Part shown: piece by piece, positions 15,223 through 23,663 of the stretch
How positions within the stretch are numbered: position 1 is the first letter of the stretch
Layout: every line of letters starts with the position of its first letter
Assembly: GCA_021820665.1 (NCBI GenBank)
Contig: JAKADK010000010.1
Coordinates: 1-55,635, forward strand
Origin: Actinomycetes bacterium
GTDB taxonomy: Bacteria; Actinomycetota; Acidimicrobiia; Acidimicrobiales; RAAP-2
Direction of reading: 5' to 3'
DNA: 55,635 nt
The notes under the pieces: generated by a model
Database searches by the model: none
Seen by the model: only the letters and a program-made list of their open reading frames with translations
What the model was told of the DNA's origin: nothing
Position numbers and translations under genes: made by a program

Positions 15223-16262
15223 CCGGCCGCCCCACCACCTCCGGCCACCGCGCCGAGAGCGAGAACCGGGTGCAGATCACCGCCGATGTGGACCGGCCCG
15301 ACAAGATCCTCCTCGGGCTGACCGCCCGCCAGCTCGCCATCCTGGCTGTCCCCGCCCTCGGCCTGTGGGCGGCCTACGCCCTGGCCCGCCACCACCTGCC
15401 CCTTCCTCTCTTCGCGGCCCTCGGCGCGCCGGTGGTCCTCGGGGCGTTCGCGCTGGCGTTGGGGCGCCGTGACGGGCTCGGCTTCGACCGGCTCCTTGGG
15501 TTCGCGCTCCGCCAGGCGAGGGCGCCGCACCGGCTCGTCCCTGCCCCCGAGGGCGTGACCCCAGCCCCGGCATGGGCGGGACGCGACCCGTCTCCGCCGC
15601 CTGCCCCGCTGCGCCTCCCGCCGCGCTCGGTCGGCGACGACGGCACTGTGGACCTCGGGGCGCACGGGGTGGCGCTGGTAGCTGAGGCCCAGACGGTGAG
15701 CTTCTCGTTGCGCACCCCGGCCGAACAGCACGCCCTGGTCGTCGCCTTCGGCCGCTACCTGAACAGCCTGGCCGCCCCCCTCCAGGTGGTGGTGCGCTCG
15801 GAGCCAGTCGACCTCGGCGCCCGGGTGGCTGAGCTGCGCGCCCAGGCGGGCGGGCTGGCCCACCCCGCCTTGGAGGTCGCCGCGCTGGCCCACGCCGCGT
15901 TCGTGGAGGATCTGGCGGCGAGCCGGGACCTGCTCGCCCGCCGGGTGCTGGTGGTGCTCCGTGACCCGGCCGGCGGCACCGACGCCCCCGCCCGGCTGCG
16001 CCGCCGTGCCGCGGACGCCGCCACGTCGCTCGCTGCCGCCGGCATCGCCCTCCGGGTCCTCGACACCGCGGCGGCCACTGTCGCGCTCCACGGCGCGTTC
16101 GACCCGTGGGCGCCGCCCCGCCCGCCGGGCTTGTCGCCCCCCGACGCGCTGGTCACCGGGCGAGCCATCACCCACGACGGCGCCGCCAAGCCTGCCAGCG
16201 CTGCGTCGGCCGCCAACGTGGTCGACACCGCCGAGATCGAGAAACCCGGAGCCGCTCCATGA
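15219..16262 (+). CDS. PrgI-family conjugation protein
   Basis: A 347-residue protein. The N-terminal 80 residues match the PrgI/SCO6880-like type found next to VirB4 in Gram-positive conjugation systems: VQITADVDRPDKILLGLTARQLAILAVPALGLWAAY, a second hydrophobic helix, then LGRRDGLGFDRLLGFALRQARAPHRLVP. The remaining 250 residues are soluble and Ala-rich. It is coupled by ATGA overlaps to both neighbours and likely forms the VirB3-like inner-membrane partner of the VirB4 ATPase. Confidence 0.75.
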   Translation: MTGRPTTSGHRAESENRVQITADVDRPDKILLGLTARQLAILAVPALGLWAAYALARHHLPLPLFAALGAPVVLGAFALALGRRDGLGFDRLLGFALRQARAPHRLVPAPEGVTPAPAWAGRDPSPPPAPLRLPPRSVGDDGTVDLGAHGVALVAEAQTVSFSLRTPAEQHALVVAFGRYLNSLAAPLQVVVRSEPVDLGARVAELRAQAGGLAHPALEVAALAHAAFVEDLAASRDLLARRVLVVLRDPAGGTDAPARLRRRAADAATSLAAAGIALRVLDTAAATVALHGAFDPWAPPRPPGLSPPDALVTGRAITHDGAAKPASAASAANVVDTAEIEKPGAAP

Positions 16263-18040
16263 CCGTTCGCCATCGCCACGTCACCCGCCGCCACGCCACC
16301 CAACCCGCCGCAGCCGTTGCCAGCGAGGGGGGCGGACTGCTCGGCCCGCACGCGGTCGTGGTCCGCCCCCGCCACCTCGTGGTCGGCGACGGGGTGTGCC
16401 GGTCCTTCGCCGTGGTCGGCTACCCCCGCGAGGTCGGCTACGGCTGGCTCGCCCCGCTCTTCGAGCACCCCGGCCGTCTCGACGTGTCGTTGCACGTCGA
16501 GCCGATGCGAAACGACCTCGCCGCCGAGCGCCTGCGCCGCCAGCAGGCACGCCTCGAGTCCGCACGGCGGGTCGATGCCGCCAAGGGCCGGCTTGCCGAC
16601 CCCGGGATCGAGGTCGCCGCGGAGGACGCGGCCGAGCTGTCGTCCCGCCTGGCCCGGGGCCAAGCGAAGCTGTTCCGCCTCGGGTTGTACCTGACCGTTC
16701 ACGCAACCGACCCCGACGCCTTGGAGGCCGAGTGCGCCCGGGTGAAAGCCCTCGTCTCCTCGCTGCTGCTCGACGCGGTGCCGGCCACCTTCCGCAGCCT
16801 GCAGGGCTTTGTCACCACGCTCCCGGTCGGGATCGACAACCTGTCGATGCGCCGGACCCTCGATACCGACGCCCTCTCCGCCGCCTTCCCCTTCTCCGGG
16901 GTCGACCTCGCCGGCGCCGGCGGCGTCCTCTACGGCACGACGGTCAGCGGGTCGGGGATCGTGTGCTGGGACCGCTTCGCGCTCGACAACCACAACTCGG
17001 TCGTCCTGGCCCGCTCGGGGGCGGGGAAGAGCTACCTGGCCAAGCTCGAAGCGCTGCGGTCGCTGTATGACGGCGTCGAGGTGTTCGTCGTCGACCCCGA
17101 AGACGAGTACCGCCGCCTCTCCCACGCGGTCGGCGGCGCCTACCTGCACTTGGGCGCGCCGGGGGTGCGGCTCAATCCCTTCGACCTCGCCCCCGGCCCC
17201 GACCCTCTCACCCGGCGGGCCTTGTTCGTCCACACCTTGGTCGCGGTGCTGCTCGGTGAGAAGCCCGACCCGGCCGCCACCGCCGCGCTCGATCGGGGGG
17301 TGCTTGCCGCCTACGCCTCGGTCGGGATCAGCGCCGATCCCCGCACCCACGCCCGGCCTGCCCCGACCCTCGCCGACCTCACCAAGGCGCTGGAGACAGA
17401 CGGCGACCCCGCGGCCACGACGCTGTCGGCCCGCCTCGCCCCGTACGTCACCGGCAGCTACCGCCAGCTGTTCTGCGGGCCGACCACGACGCGCCCCGAG
17501 GGCCACCTGGTCGTCATCTCGCTGCGGGACCTGCCCGACGAGCTCAAGGCCGCCGGCACCCTTCTCACCCTCGACGCCGTCTGGCGCCGCGTCGCCGACC
17601 CCGCCAACCGCAAGCGGCGTCTGGTGGTGGTCGACGAGGCGTGGCTGCTCATGCGCGACCCAGAAGGCGCCAAGTTCTTGTTCAAGGCGGCCAAGTCGGC
17701 CCGCAAGTACTGGGCCGGGCTCACCGTCGTCACCCAGGACCCTGCCGACCTGCTCGGAAGCGACCTCGGCCAGGCGGTGGTCGCCAACGCCGCCACCCAG
17801 ATCCTGCTGCGCCAGGCCCCCCAGGCCATCGAGGCGGTCGGCGACGCCTTCGGCCTCTCCGACGGTGAGCGGGCGTTCTTGGTCTCGGCCCGGCGGGGCG
17901 AGGGGCTGCTTTCCACCGCGGCGCATGAGCGCGTCGGGTTCTGTGCGGTCGCCAGCCCGGCCGAGCACGACCTCGTCACCACCGACCCCGCGGAGCTCGC
18001 CCGCCTCGACGACCCCGACGACGACGACCTCGACTTGTGA
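16259..18040 (+). CDS. VirB4-like conjugation ATPase
   Basis: A 593-residue cytoplasmic ATPase that would power pilus assembly and DNA transfer. Walker A is ARSGAGKSYLAK (about residues 251-262), Walker B is RLVVVDEAWLLM near residue 455, and the following KSARKYWAGLTVVTQDPADLL matches the VirB4/TraE/CagE family. The N-terminal domain has the family-type RQQARLESARR helix. The C-terminus is an acidic tail (DDPDDDDLDL). The start ATG overlaps the prgI-like stop. An 84-bp gap follows with its own ribosome-binding site for the next gene. Confidence 0.9.
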   Translation: MTVRHRHVTRRHATQPAAAVASEGGGLLGPHAVVVRPRHLVVGDGVCRSFAVVGYPREVGYGWLAPLFEHPGRLDVSLHVEPMRNDLAAERLRRQQARLESARRVDAAKGRLADPGIEVAAEDAAELSSRLARGQAKLFRLGLYLTVHATDPDALEAECARVKALVSSLLLDAVPATFRSLQGFVTTLPVGIDNLSMRRTLDTDALSAAFPFSGVDLAGAGGVLYGTTVSGSGIVCWDRFALDNHNSVVLARSGAGKSYLAKLEALRSLYDGVEVFVVDPEDEYRRLSHAVGGAYLHLGAPGVRLNPFDLAPGPDPLTRRALFVHTLVAVLLGEKPDPAATAALDRGVLAAYASVGISADPRTHARPAPTLADLTKALETDGDPAATTLSARLAPYVTGSYRQLFCGPTTTRPEGHLVVISLRDLPDELKAAGTLLTLDAVWRRVADPANRKRRLVVVDEAWLLMRDPEGAKFLFKAAKSARKYWAGLTVVTQDPADLLGSDLGQAVVANAATQILLRQAPQAIEAVGDAFGLSDGERAFLVSARRGEGLLSTAAHERVGFCAVASPAEHDLVTTDPAELARLDDPDDDDLDL

Positions 18041-18124
18041 AAGGCCCGCGCGCCGCCGCCGCCGCGGTTCGTCCGCCCGATCCGCAGCCACCCACCCCTG
18101 ACCGACCGGAAGGAGTAACGCCCA

Positions 18125-19297
18125 GTGCCCACCCCCCCCACCGTGCCACCACCTACGGTCCCGGCGCCGAACGTCCCGGCGCCGAACGGGCCGCTCGCCC
18201 GCTGGCTGGCCCGTCCCGGCGCCACCGAGGCCCGGATCGCCCATCACCTCGCCCACACCCTCGCCGGCCTGGCGCACTTCTGGCCGCTCGCCGCTGTCGC
18301 TGTTGTTGTGGTGGCCGGGTGGTGGCTGGCCGCCGCCGCGACCCGGGCCTGGCAGGGTCGCCACGGCCGGTGGGTGGCCATCGCCCCGCCAGCCGAGCCC
18401 GACCCGGCCGGTGGCACCGCCCTGTGGCGGATGCTCGCCCCGCTCCTCGCGGCGCGCCGCAGCCTGACGGGCGTGCGCCCGCCGGTCGCCTTCGAGTGCC
18501 ACGCCGGCCCCGAAGGGCTCCGGATCGGCCTGTGGGTGTCAAAGACCCTTCCCCTCGACAGCGTGGCGGGCGCCGTCGAGTCGGCATGGGCCGGCGCCCG
18601 GGCCACGCTCGCTGCCCCGCCAGGCCTTCCCTCCGGGACCCGGGTCTCGGGCGGCCGGGCCCGACCCGCCTACCCCGACTGGCTGCCGCTTGGCACCGAG
18701 CACACCGGCGGCGACCCGCTGCGCGGGCTCCTCGGCGCCCTCGCCACAGCCGAAGGCGGCAGTGTGCTGTTCCAGGTCCTCGCCCGCCCCGCCCCGGGCC
18801 GGCTGGTCGCCCGGGCCCACAGGGCCGCCTGGGCCCGCCGGCGCGGCCAGCCCACCACGCGGGCCGGCCGGGCCCTCGACCTGGTCCACCACCACCCAGG
18901 GACCACCGGAGTCGGCGGGGCACCCGACCCGCTCGCGTTGGCCGACGTGCGTGACATCACCGCCAAGGTCACCGCCGCGCCGCACTTCGTGGTCGCGGTC
19001 CGCTACGGCCTCACCGGCCCGCCCGGCCCGAGGCGCCAAGCTCGGCGGTGGCGGCGGGCCAAAGCCCGAGAGATCACCGCCGGCCTCGGCCTGTTCGCCG
19101 GGCGCAACCACCTCGTCGCCCGCCGCCTCGCCCGAGGTGGCCGCCACACCGCCTGCCGGCGGCTGCGCTCGGGGTTCCTCTGCTCGCTGCCTGAGCTCGC
19201 CGCCCTGGCCCACCTGCCGGCCGAGCCCGCCGGCTACGGCCTGCCCGCCGCCCCCGCCCGCCACGTCGCCCCGCCCGCCGAGGTCGCCCATGACTGA
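18125..19297 (+). CDS. conjugation-associated bitopic membrane protein
   Basis: A 390-residue protein. A Pro-rich N-terminus (PTVPPPTVPAPNVPAPN) is followed by one clear membrane helix (FWPLAAVAVVVVAGWWLAAAA) at about residues 54-74 and a long, Arg-rich soluble part. GTG at 18125 is preceded by AAGGAG. The position between VirB4 and VirD4 is typical of an uncharacterised membrane component in actinobacterial conjugation operons, perhaps linking coupling protein and channel. I recognise no catalytic motif. Confidence 0.7.
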   Translation: MPTPPTVPPPTVPAPNVPAPNGPLARWLARPGATEARIAHHLAHTLAGLAHFWPLAAVAVVVVAGWWLAAAATRAWQGRHGRWVAIAPPAEPDPAGGTALWRMLAPLLAARRSLTGVRPPVAFECHAGPEGLRIGLWVSKTLPLDSVAGAVESAWAGARATLAAPPGLPSGTRVSGGRARPAYPDWLPLGTEHTGGDPLRGLLGALATAEGGSVLFQVLARPAPGRLVARAHRAAWARRRGQPTTRAGRALDLVHHHPGTTGVGGAPDPLALADVRDITAKVTAAPHFVVAVRYGLTGPPGPRRQARRWRRAKAREITAGLGLFAGRNHLVARRLARGGRHTACRRLRSGFLCSLPELAALAHLPAEPAGYGLPAAPARHVAPPAEVAHD

Positions 19298-20888
19298 CCA
19301 ACACCCCCACCGCAGCGACCCCACGCCCGCCACCGGCGTAGCCAGCGGGGAAACCGACCCCCTCCGACACGAAGACCGCAGGCCGGCGCCGCTGCGCCTC
19401 TTCCCGCCCGACCACCCCGGACGAGCGCGTGCGAAGACGCTCGGGGTCTCCGACGCCGGGGCGCGTCGGGCAGTCGCGCTGAAGGTAGCCGACGCCCGCC
19501 ACCACACCCACGTCATGGGCGCCACCGGGTCGGGCAAGTCCACCCTGCTCGTCAACCTGATCCTCGCCGACGCGACCGCCGGGCGGGGCGTGGTCGTCTT
19601 GGACCCCAAAGGCGACCTCGTCACCGACGTCTTGGCCCGCCTCCCCGAATCGGCCGGAGCCCGCCTGGTGCTGCTCGACCCGGCCGAGCAGGCAGCCCCG
19701 GCCGCCTTGAACGTCTTGGAGGTGACCGGCCGGGACCCCGAGCTGGTCGTCGACCACTTGGTCGGGGTGTTCCACCGCCTCTATGCCGCCTACTGGGGGC
19801 CGCGCACCGAAGACGTGCTGCGCTCGGCGTGCCTCACCTTGACCAGACGGCCCGGCACCACCCTCGCCCACGTCCCGCTCCTCCTCGCCAACCCCCGCTA
19901 CCGGGCCACCCTCACCAAGGGGCTCAGCGACCCGGCCGGCCTGGGGGGGTTCTGGTCCTGGTACGACGGGCTGTCGGGGCCCGGCCAGGCTCAGGTGATC
20001 GGCCCGGTCATGAACAAGCTCCGGGCCGTGCTCACCCGCCGCTTCGCCGCCGACCTGCTCGGCTCGGCGCAAAGCACCTTCTCCCTCGCCAGTGTCCTCG
20101 ACGGGGGGATCCTGCTCGCCCGGCTCCCCAAGGGCGTCCTCGGCGACGACACCTGCCGCCTCGTCGGCTCGCTGCTCTTGGCGGGGATCTGGCAGGCCGC
20201 CACCGCCCGGGCCGCCCAGCCAGAGCCCTCCCGTCTCGACGCCGCGGTCTACGTCGACGAATGCCACAACTTCTTGCACCTGCCGGGCTCGGTGGACGAC
20301 GTGCTCGCCGAGGCCCGGGGCTACCACCTCGCTCTGACCCTCGCCCACCAGCACCTGGGCCAGCTCGGAAAAGAGCTCGCCGACGGCGTCGCGGCGAATG
20401 CCCGCAACAAGGTCTTCTTCACCACCAGCCCCGACGACGCCCGCACCCTCGCCCGCCACGTCGGGCCGTACCTGACCCAAGCCGACCTGTGCCACCTCGA
20501 CCGCTACCAGGCCGCGGTCCGCCTCGTAGTCGACGGACGCGACACCACCGGCTTCACCCTCGCCACCCGGCCCGTCCCCGGCATCGGCACCGACTACACC
20601 GGGGCGCTGCGGGCTGCCGCCCGCCGCCGCGGCCGCGACGCCCAGGCCCGCCACGCCGAGCGCCTGGCCCGCCGCTGGACCCCCGACACCGACACCGACG
20701 AAGACACCGACCCTGGTGAGGCTGCCGGCGGGACTGGGTTCAAGGGGACAGGCGAGTCGGTCTCCGTGCCGGTTTCCCTGCCGGTCTCCCTGCCGGTCTC
20801 GCTCCCCGTCTCAGAGACCGGCACCGAGACCGGCACCCCCGAGGGCACGAAGCACCACGTCAGCGGCCGTTTCCCCGAGGTCCGATGA
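19290..20888 (+). CDS. VirD4/TraG-like type IV coupling ATPase
   Basis: A 532-residue coupling protein that would deliver DNA to the secretion channel. Walker A is GATGSGKST (about residues 77-85), with a nearby VVVLDPKGDLVTDVL. Walker B is AAVYVDECHNFLHL near residue 318, and GYHLALTLAHQHLGQL followed by NARNKVFFTTSPDDAR is typical of the TraM-binding/TraG C-terminal family. The usual N-terminal membrane helices are absent; the preceding membrane protein may supply anchoring. The C-terminal tail carries tandem VSLP repeats followed by ETGTETG. It overlaps both neighbours. Confidence 0.88.
   Translation: MTDQHPHRSDPTPATGVASGETDPLRHEDRRPAPLRLFPPDHPGRARAKTLGVSDAGARRAVALKVADARHHTHVMGATGSGKSTLLVNLILADATAGRGVVVLDPKGDLVTDVLARLPESAGARLVLLDPAEQAAPAALNVLEVTGRDPELVVDHLVGVFHRLYAAYWGPRTEDVLRSACLTLTRRPGTTLAHVPLLLANPRYRATLTKGLSDPAGLGGFWSWYDGLSGPGQAQVIGPVMNKLRAVLTRRFAADLLGSAQSTFSLASVLDGGILLARLPKGVLGDDTCRLVGSLLLAGIWQAATARAAQPEPSRLDAAVYVDECHNFLHLPGSVDDVLAEARGYHLALTLAHQHLGQLGKELADGVAANARNKVFFTTSPDDARTLARHVGPYLTQADLCHLDRYQAAVRLVVDGRDTTGFTLATRPVPGIGTDYTGALRAAARRRGRDAQARHAERLARRWTPDTDTDEDTDPGEAAGGTGFKGTGESVSVPVSLPVSLPVSLPVSETGTETGTPEGTKHHVSGRFPEVR
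20768..20836 (+). repeat. tandem CCGGTYTCCCTG repeats with inverted partner
   Basis: Within the coupling-protein tail, a 12-bp unit (CCGGTTTCCCTG / CCGGTCTCCCTG / CCGGTCTCGCTC) is repeated. It is followed by GAGACCGG and GAGACCGG, the complement of its core. CCGGTCTC at 20793-20800 can pair with GAGACCGG at 20814-20821. It encodes PVSLPVSLPVS...ETGTETG. It may be simple slippage or a hairpin in the transcript. Confidence 0.75.
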
Positions 20889-21811
20889 GACCCCGACTCG
20901 AGAGGACAACTCCGTACCCTTCCGCTTCATCACGGCGTGGCGGCGACCCCGCCGCCTCCGCATCGCCGTCGGTCGTCGCCCGGGCTGGCCGTGCCGATCT
21001 TCTCGGCGTCGTCGGTTCGCTCACCGAGCGAGACCGGTTCTGCGTCTCGGTCCTCGCCGAGCACCAGGTGCTCACCACCACCCAGCTCGCCCAGCTCTGC
21101 TTCCCCGGCCTCGACGTCGCCCAACGGCGCCTGCTGCGCCTCACCCGCCTCGGGGTCCTCGACCGGTTCCGCTGGCACGCCCTGGTCGGATCGGAGGCCT
21201 GGCACTACACCCTCGGCCCGGCGGGTGCCGCCCTCGCGGCCGCAGGTCGCGGCGCAGACCCGCCACGGCCGGCCGAGCTGCGACGCCGGGCGCTGCGTCT
21301 CGCCGCCAGCCCCCGCCTCGCCCACCTGCTCGGCGTGAACGGCTTCTTCTGCGCGCTCGGCGCCCAGGCCCGCACCGAGCCCGCTACGGCACTCGTCTCG
21401 TGGTGGTCCGAGCGGCGCTGCGCCGAGCACTACGGCGAGCTGGTCCGCCCCGACGCCCGCGGCGTCTGGGCCGAGCACGGTCGCCAGGTCGGCTTCTTCG
21501 TGGAACACGACACCGGCTCAGAACCCCTGGCCCGGGTCGCCGCCAAGATCGCCGACTACGCCGACCTCGCCGCCGCCGGCGGGCCTGGCCACCCCGTGTG
21601 CTTCTGGCTGCCCACCACCGCCCGAGAAGCCCACCTCCGCCGCCTCCTCGCCGAGCGCCCAACACAGGTCGTCGTCGCCACCGCCACCGCCGAGCTGGCC
21701 ACCGCTCTCGGCACCGGTCCCGCCGGGCCGGTCTGGCTCACCATCGACACCGAGCACCGCCGCCGGCTCATCGACCTTCCCGCCTCGAGTCGGGCGACGA
21801 CCCGGCGATGA
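20885..21811 (+). CDS. replication-relaxation family protein
   Basis: A 308-residue protein matching the replication-relaxation type found on actinobacterial plasmids and conjugative elements. A winged helix (VLAEHQVLTTTQLAQLCFPGLDVAQRRLLRLTRLGVLDRF) is followed by HYTLGPAGAALAAA, LAHLLGVNGFFCALGAQAR and an alpha/beta part with VGFFVEHDTGSEPLARVAAKIADYADLA, where the Glu/Asp residues are conserved. The family is associated with DNA processing and mobilisation, but its chemistry is not settled. It overlaps both neighbours by ATGA. Confidence 0.82.
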   Translation: MRPRLERTTPYPSASSRRGGDPAASASPSVVARAGRADLLGVVGSLTERDRFCVSVLAEHQVLTTTQLAQLCFPGLDVAQRRLLRLTRLGVLDRFRWHALVGSEAWHYTLGPAGAALAAAGRGADPPRPAELRRRALRLAASPRLAHLLGVNGFFCALGAQARTEPATALVSWWSERRCAEHYGELVRPDARGVWAEHGRQVGFFVEHDTGSEPLARVAAKIADYADLAAAGGPGHPVCFWLPTTAREAHLRRLLAERPTQVVVATATAELATALGTGPAGPVWLTIDTEHRRRLIDLPASSRATTRR

Positions 21812-22764
21812 GCGGCCTCGGGCGGCCCCTCGCGGCGGGGGCGGCCGGCCTCGCCCTGCTCGTCGTCCTCGCCGCGGCGGCGGCTGGCGGCGCCCTCGGC
21901 GGCCTGCTCGGGGGCACCGGGGCCGCAACCGCCCCGAGCGCCGACGCGCTCTCCAATGTCCCCGCCGCCTACCTCGCCCTCTACCAACGAGCCGCCGCCA
22001 CCTGCCCGGGGCTGTCGTGGACCGTGCTGGCGGCGATCGGCACCGTCGAGTCCGACAACGGCCAGTCCACCCTCCCGGGCGTCTCGGCCGGCCAAAACGC
22101 TTCCGGAGCGATGGGGCCCCTACAGATGCTGGGGGCGACGTTTGCCGCCTACGACACCCCGGTCCCACCCGGCGGAGCCAACCCGCCGAGCCCGTACGAC
22201 CCGACCGACGCCGCCTACGCCGCGGCGCGGATGCTGTGTGCCGATGGCGGGCGCAACGACGCCAACCTCACCCAGGCGGTCTGGGACTACAACCACAGCC
22301 AGAGCTACGTCACCGAGGTCCTCGGCCTCGCCGCCCGCTACGGCCAAACCGCCACCACGGCGCCGCCGAGCGCGGCCGCGACCACCGCGCTCGCCTACGC
22401 GCTCTCCCAGCGCGGCACCCCCTACCGCTGGGGCGGCGAGTCCCCCGGGGTCGGCTTCGACTGCTCGGGGCTCACCCAGGCCGCCTACGCCGCCGCCGGC
22501 ATCACCTTGCCCCGGGTCGCCCAAGCCCAGTACGACGCCGGCCCCCACGTCCCTCCGGGCCAAGTGCTCGAACCCGGCGACCTCGTCTTCTTCGGAAGCT
22601 CAACCAGCGACGTCACCCACGTCGGCATTGTGGTCAACCCTGCCGGGGAGATGATCGACGCCCCCCACACCGGCGCCCAGGTCCGCATCGAGGCTTTCCC
22701 GACCACGATCGACGCCCCCTGGGGCACCGATCTGTACCTGGGGGCTACTCGGCCGGTTGCATAG
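21808..22764 (+). CDS. exported muramidase/NlpC-P60 cell-wall hydrolase
   Basis: A 318-residue exported protein. An N-terminal membrane anchor (AAGAAGLALLVVLAAAAAGGALGGLLGG) is followed by a lytic-transglycosylase-like domain (LSWTVLAAIGTVESDNGQS with catalytic-type Glu; SGAMGPLQML; AVWDYNHSQSYV) and an NlpC/P60 endopeptidase domain. The latter has catalytic Cys in GVGFDCSGLTQAAY and His in DVTHVGIVV. It would open peptidoglycan locally for assembly of the conjugation channel, the VirB1-like role in Gram-positive systems. It is the last gene of the tightly coupled conjugation operon. Confidence 0.93.
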   Translation: MSGLGRPLAAGAAGLALLVVLAAAAAGGALGGLLGGTGAATAPSADALSNVPAAYLALYQRAAATCPGLSWTVLAAIGTVESDNGQSTLPGVSAGQNASGAMGPLQMLGATFAAYDTPVPPGGANPPSPYDPTDAAYAAARMLCADGGRNDANLTQAVWDYNHSQSYVTEVLGLAARYGQTATTAPPSAAATTALAYALSQRGTPYRWGGESPGVGFDCSGLTQAAYAAAGITLPRVAQAQYDAGPHVPPGQVLEPGDLVFFGSSTSDVTHVGIVVNPAGEMIDAPHTGAQVRIEAFPTTIDAPWGTDLYLGATRPVA

Positions 22765-22859
22765 GAGCTGCCTGCCGTTGGGAACGGTGGGGCATCCCGT
22801 ATAGTCGGCTGACAGCGGCGAGACGCACCGCCAGCCCGCACGTTGGTCGGGTCGGCCTG

Positions 22860-23252
22860 CTACGGACGCGGTTGTCGCGCTCGGCCGCGCCGTGCTTCGG
22901 GGTGGCTGGTGGGCTCCCGGCGGGGCAGCAGCTCGGCGAGGGAGGAGTCGGCCAGCCGATAGCGCATCACCCTTCCGTCGCGTTCGGCGATCACGGTCTG
23001 GCTGGCTCGCAGGTGACGCAAGGTCTGCGACACGGTCGTGTCCGCGATCCCCGTCGCTGCGGCCAGGTCCGACACGCTGATCGGGCCCGCCACGTGGATG
23101 CACGTCAGCAGCGTCAGCCGGGTCGGGTTGCCGAGCAGGGCGAACCGTCGGGCCCGGTCCCTGATCAGCTTGGGATGGTCCAGGGCGGCGATCGCCTGGC
23201 AGACCCGCTCGCCGTCGACGATGCGCTGATCTGCGCGTTGAGCGGGCAGCAG
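22860..23252 (-). pseudogene. ArsR-family metal sensor lacking a normal start
   Basis: The frame encodes an ArsR/SmtB winged helix (LLGNPTRLTLLTCIHVAGPISVSDLAAATGIADTTVSQTLRHLRASQTVIAERDGRVMRYRLADSSLAELL) with a basic tail. Homology reaches at least 38 residues upstream of the GTG at 23093, but the frame has no ATG, GTG or TTG before its stop near 23260. Only CTG at 23250 or 23247 is available; the ATG at 23262 is in a different frame. It abuts a truncated nickel-transporter gene on the other strand, so its promoter and first codons were probably lost in the same deletion. A short product from GTG 23093 is possible. Confidence 0.55.
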
Positions 23253-23260
23253 GCTGCTTC

Positions 23261-23596
23261 ATGAACTTCGCCTACGGGTGGGCGTTCGCCCGCCCGGTCC
23301 GCAAGGTGTACTACCACCTGGTCGTCACCGGTCTGTCCATCGGTACCGCGTTCATCGTCCTGTCTATCGGTACCGCGTTCATCGTCGGCACCATCGAGCT
23401 CCTCGGCATCTTGACCACCGAAGCCCACCTCCACGGCGCGTTCTGGGACACCATGGCCAACTTCAACATCAACGTCGCCGGGTTCTGCATCGCCGCCCTG
23501 TTCGTCGCAGTGTGGGTTGGCGCCCTCGCCTACTGGCGGTGGGGCAACGTCGAAGCCCGCTGGGCCGCCAGCGTGCCGTCATCGACGACGCGCTGA
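23261..23596 (+). pseudogene. 3' third of a HoxN/NixA-type nickel/cobalt transporter
   Basis: The 111 codons correspond to the C-terminal part of HoxN-type transporters: MNFAYGWAFARPVRKVYYHLVVTGLS, then GTIELLGILTTEAHLHGAFWDTMANFNINVAGFCIAALFVAVWVGALAYWRWGNVEARW. The family has about 330-370 residues, and the N-terminal helices with the metal-binding HxxxxDH signature are missing. A 27-bp tandem duplication adds a second LSIGTAFIV to a helix. The gene is truncated right against the ArsR gene that presumably controlled it. Confidence 0.8.
23333..23386 (+). repeat. 27-bp tandem duplication
   Basis: Two adjacent 27-bp copies (23333-23359 and 23360-23386) differ at one base (CTGTCCATC versus CTGTCTATC). 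They repeat nine codons, LSIGTAFIV, inside a transmembrane helix of the transporter remnant. Confidence 0.95.
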
Positions 23597-23625
23597 ACGC
23601 GCAGCCACGGGAGACCGCCGACAAG

Positions 23626-23663
23626 CCCCCTCACATTACAGCTTTAGCTGTAGCGTGAGGGGG
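23626..23663. promoter_or_regulatory. near-perfect palindromic operator/promoter of the cmtR-like gene
   Basis: CCCCCTCACATTACAGC and GCTGTAGCGTGAGGGGG form an inverted repeat with 15 of 17 paired positions around TTTA. TAGCGT at 23651-23656 fits a TANNNT -10 element, and the GTG start at 23663 follows after six bases, so the transcript is probably leaderless. A dimeric ArsR protein bound here would block the promoter. Confidence 0.7.

Noticed and set aside
22600-23262. Alternative minus-strand frame starting at ATG 23262 through the ArsR region
   Set aside because: Its translation is Arg/Pro-rich without homology, whereas the adjacent frame gives a clear ArsR winged helix.
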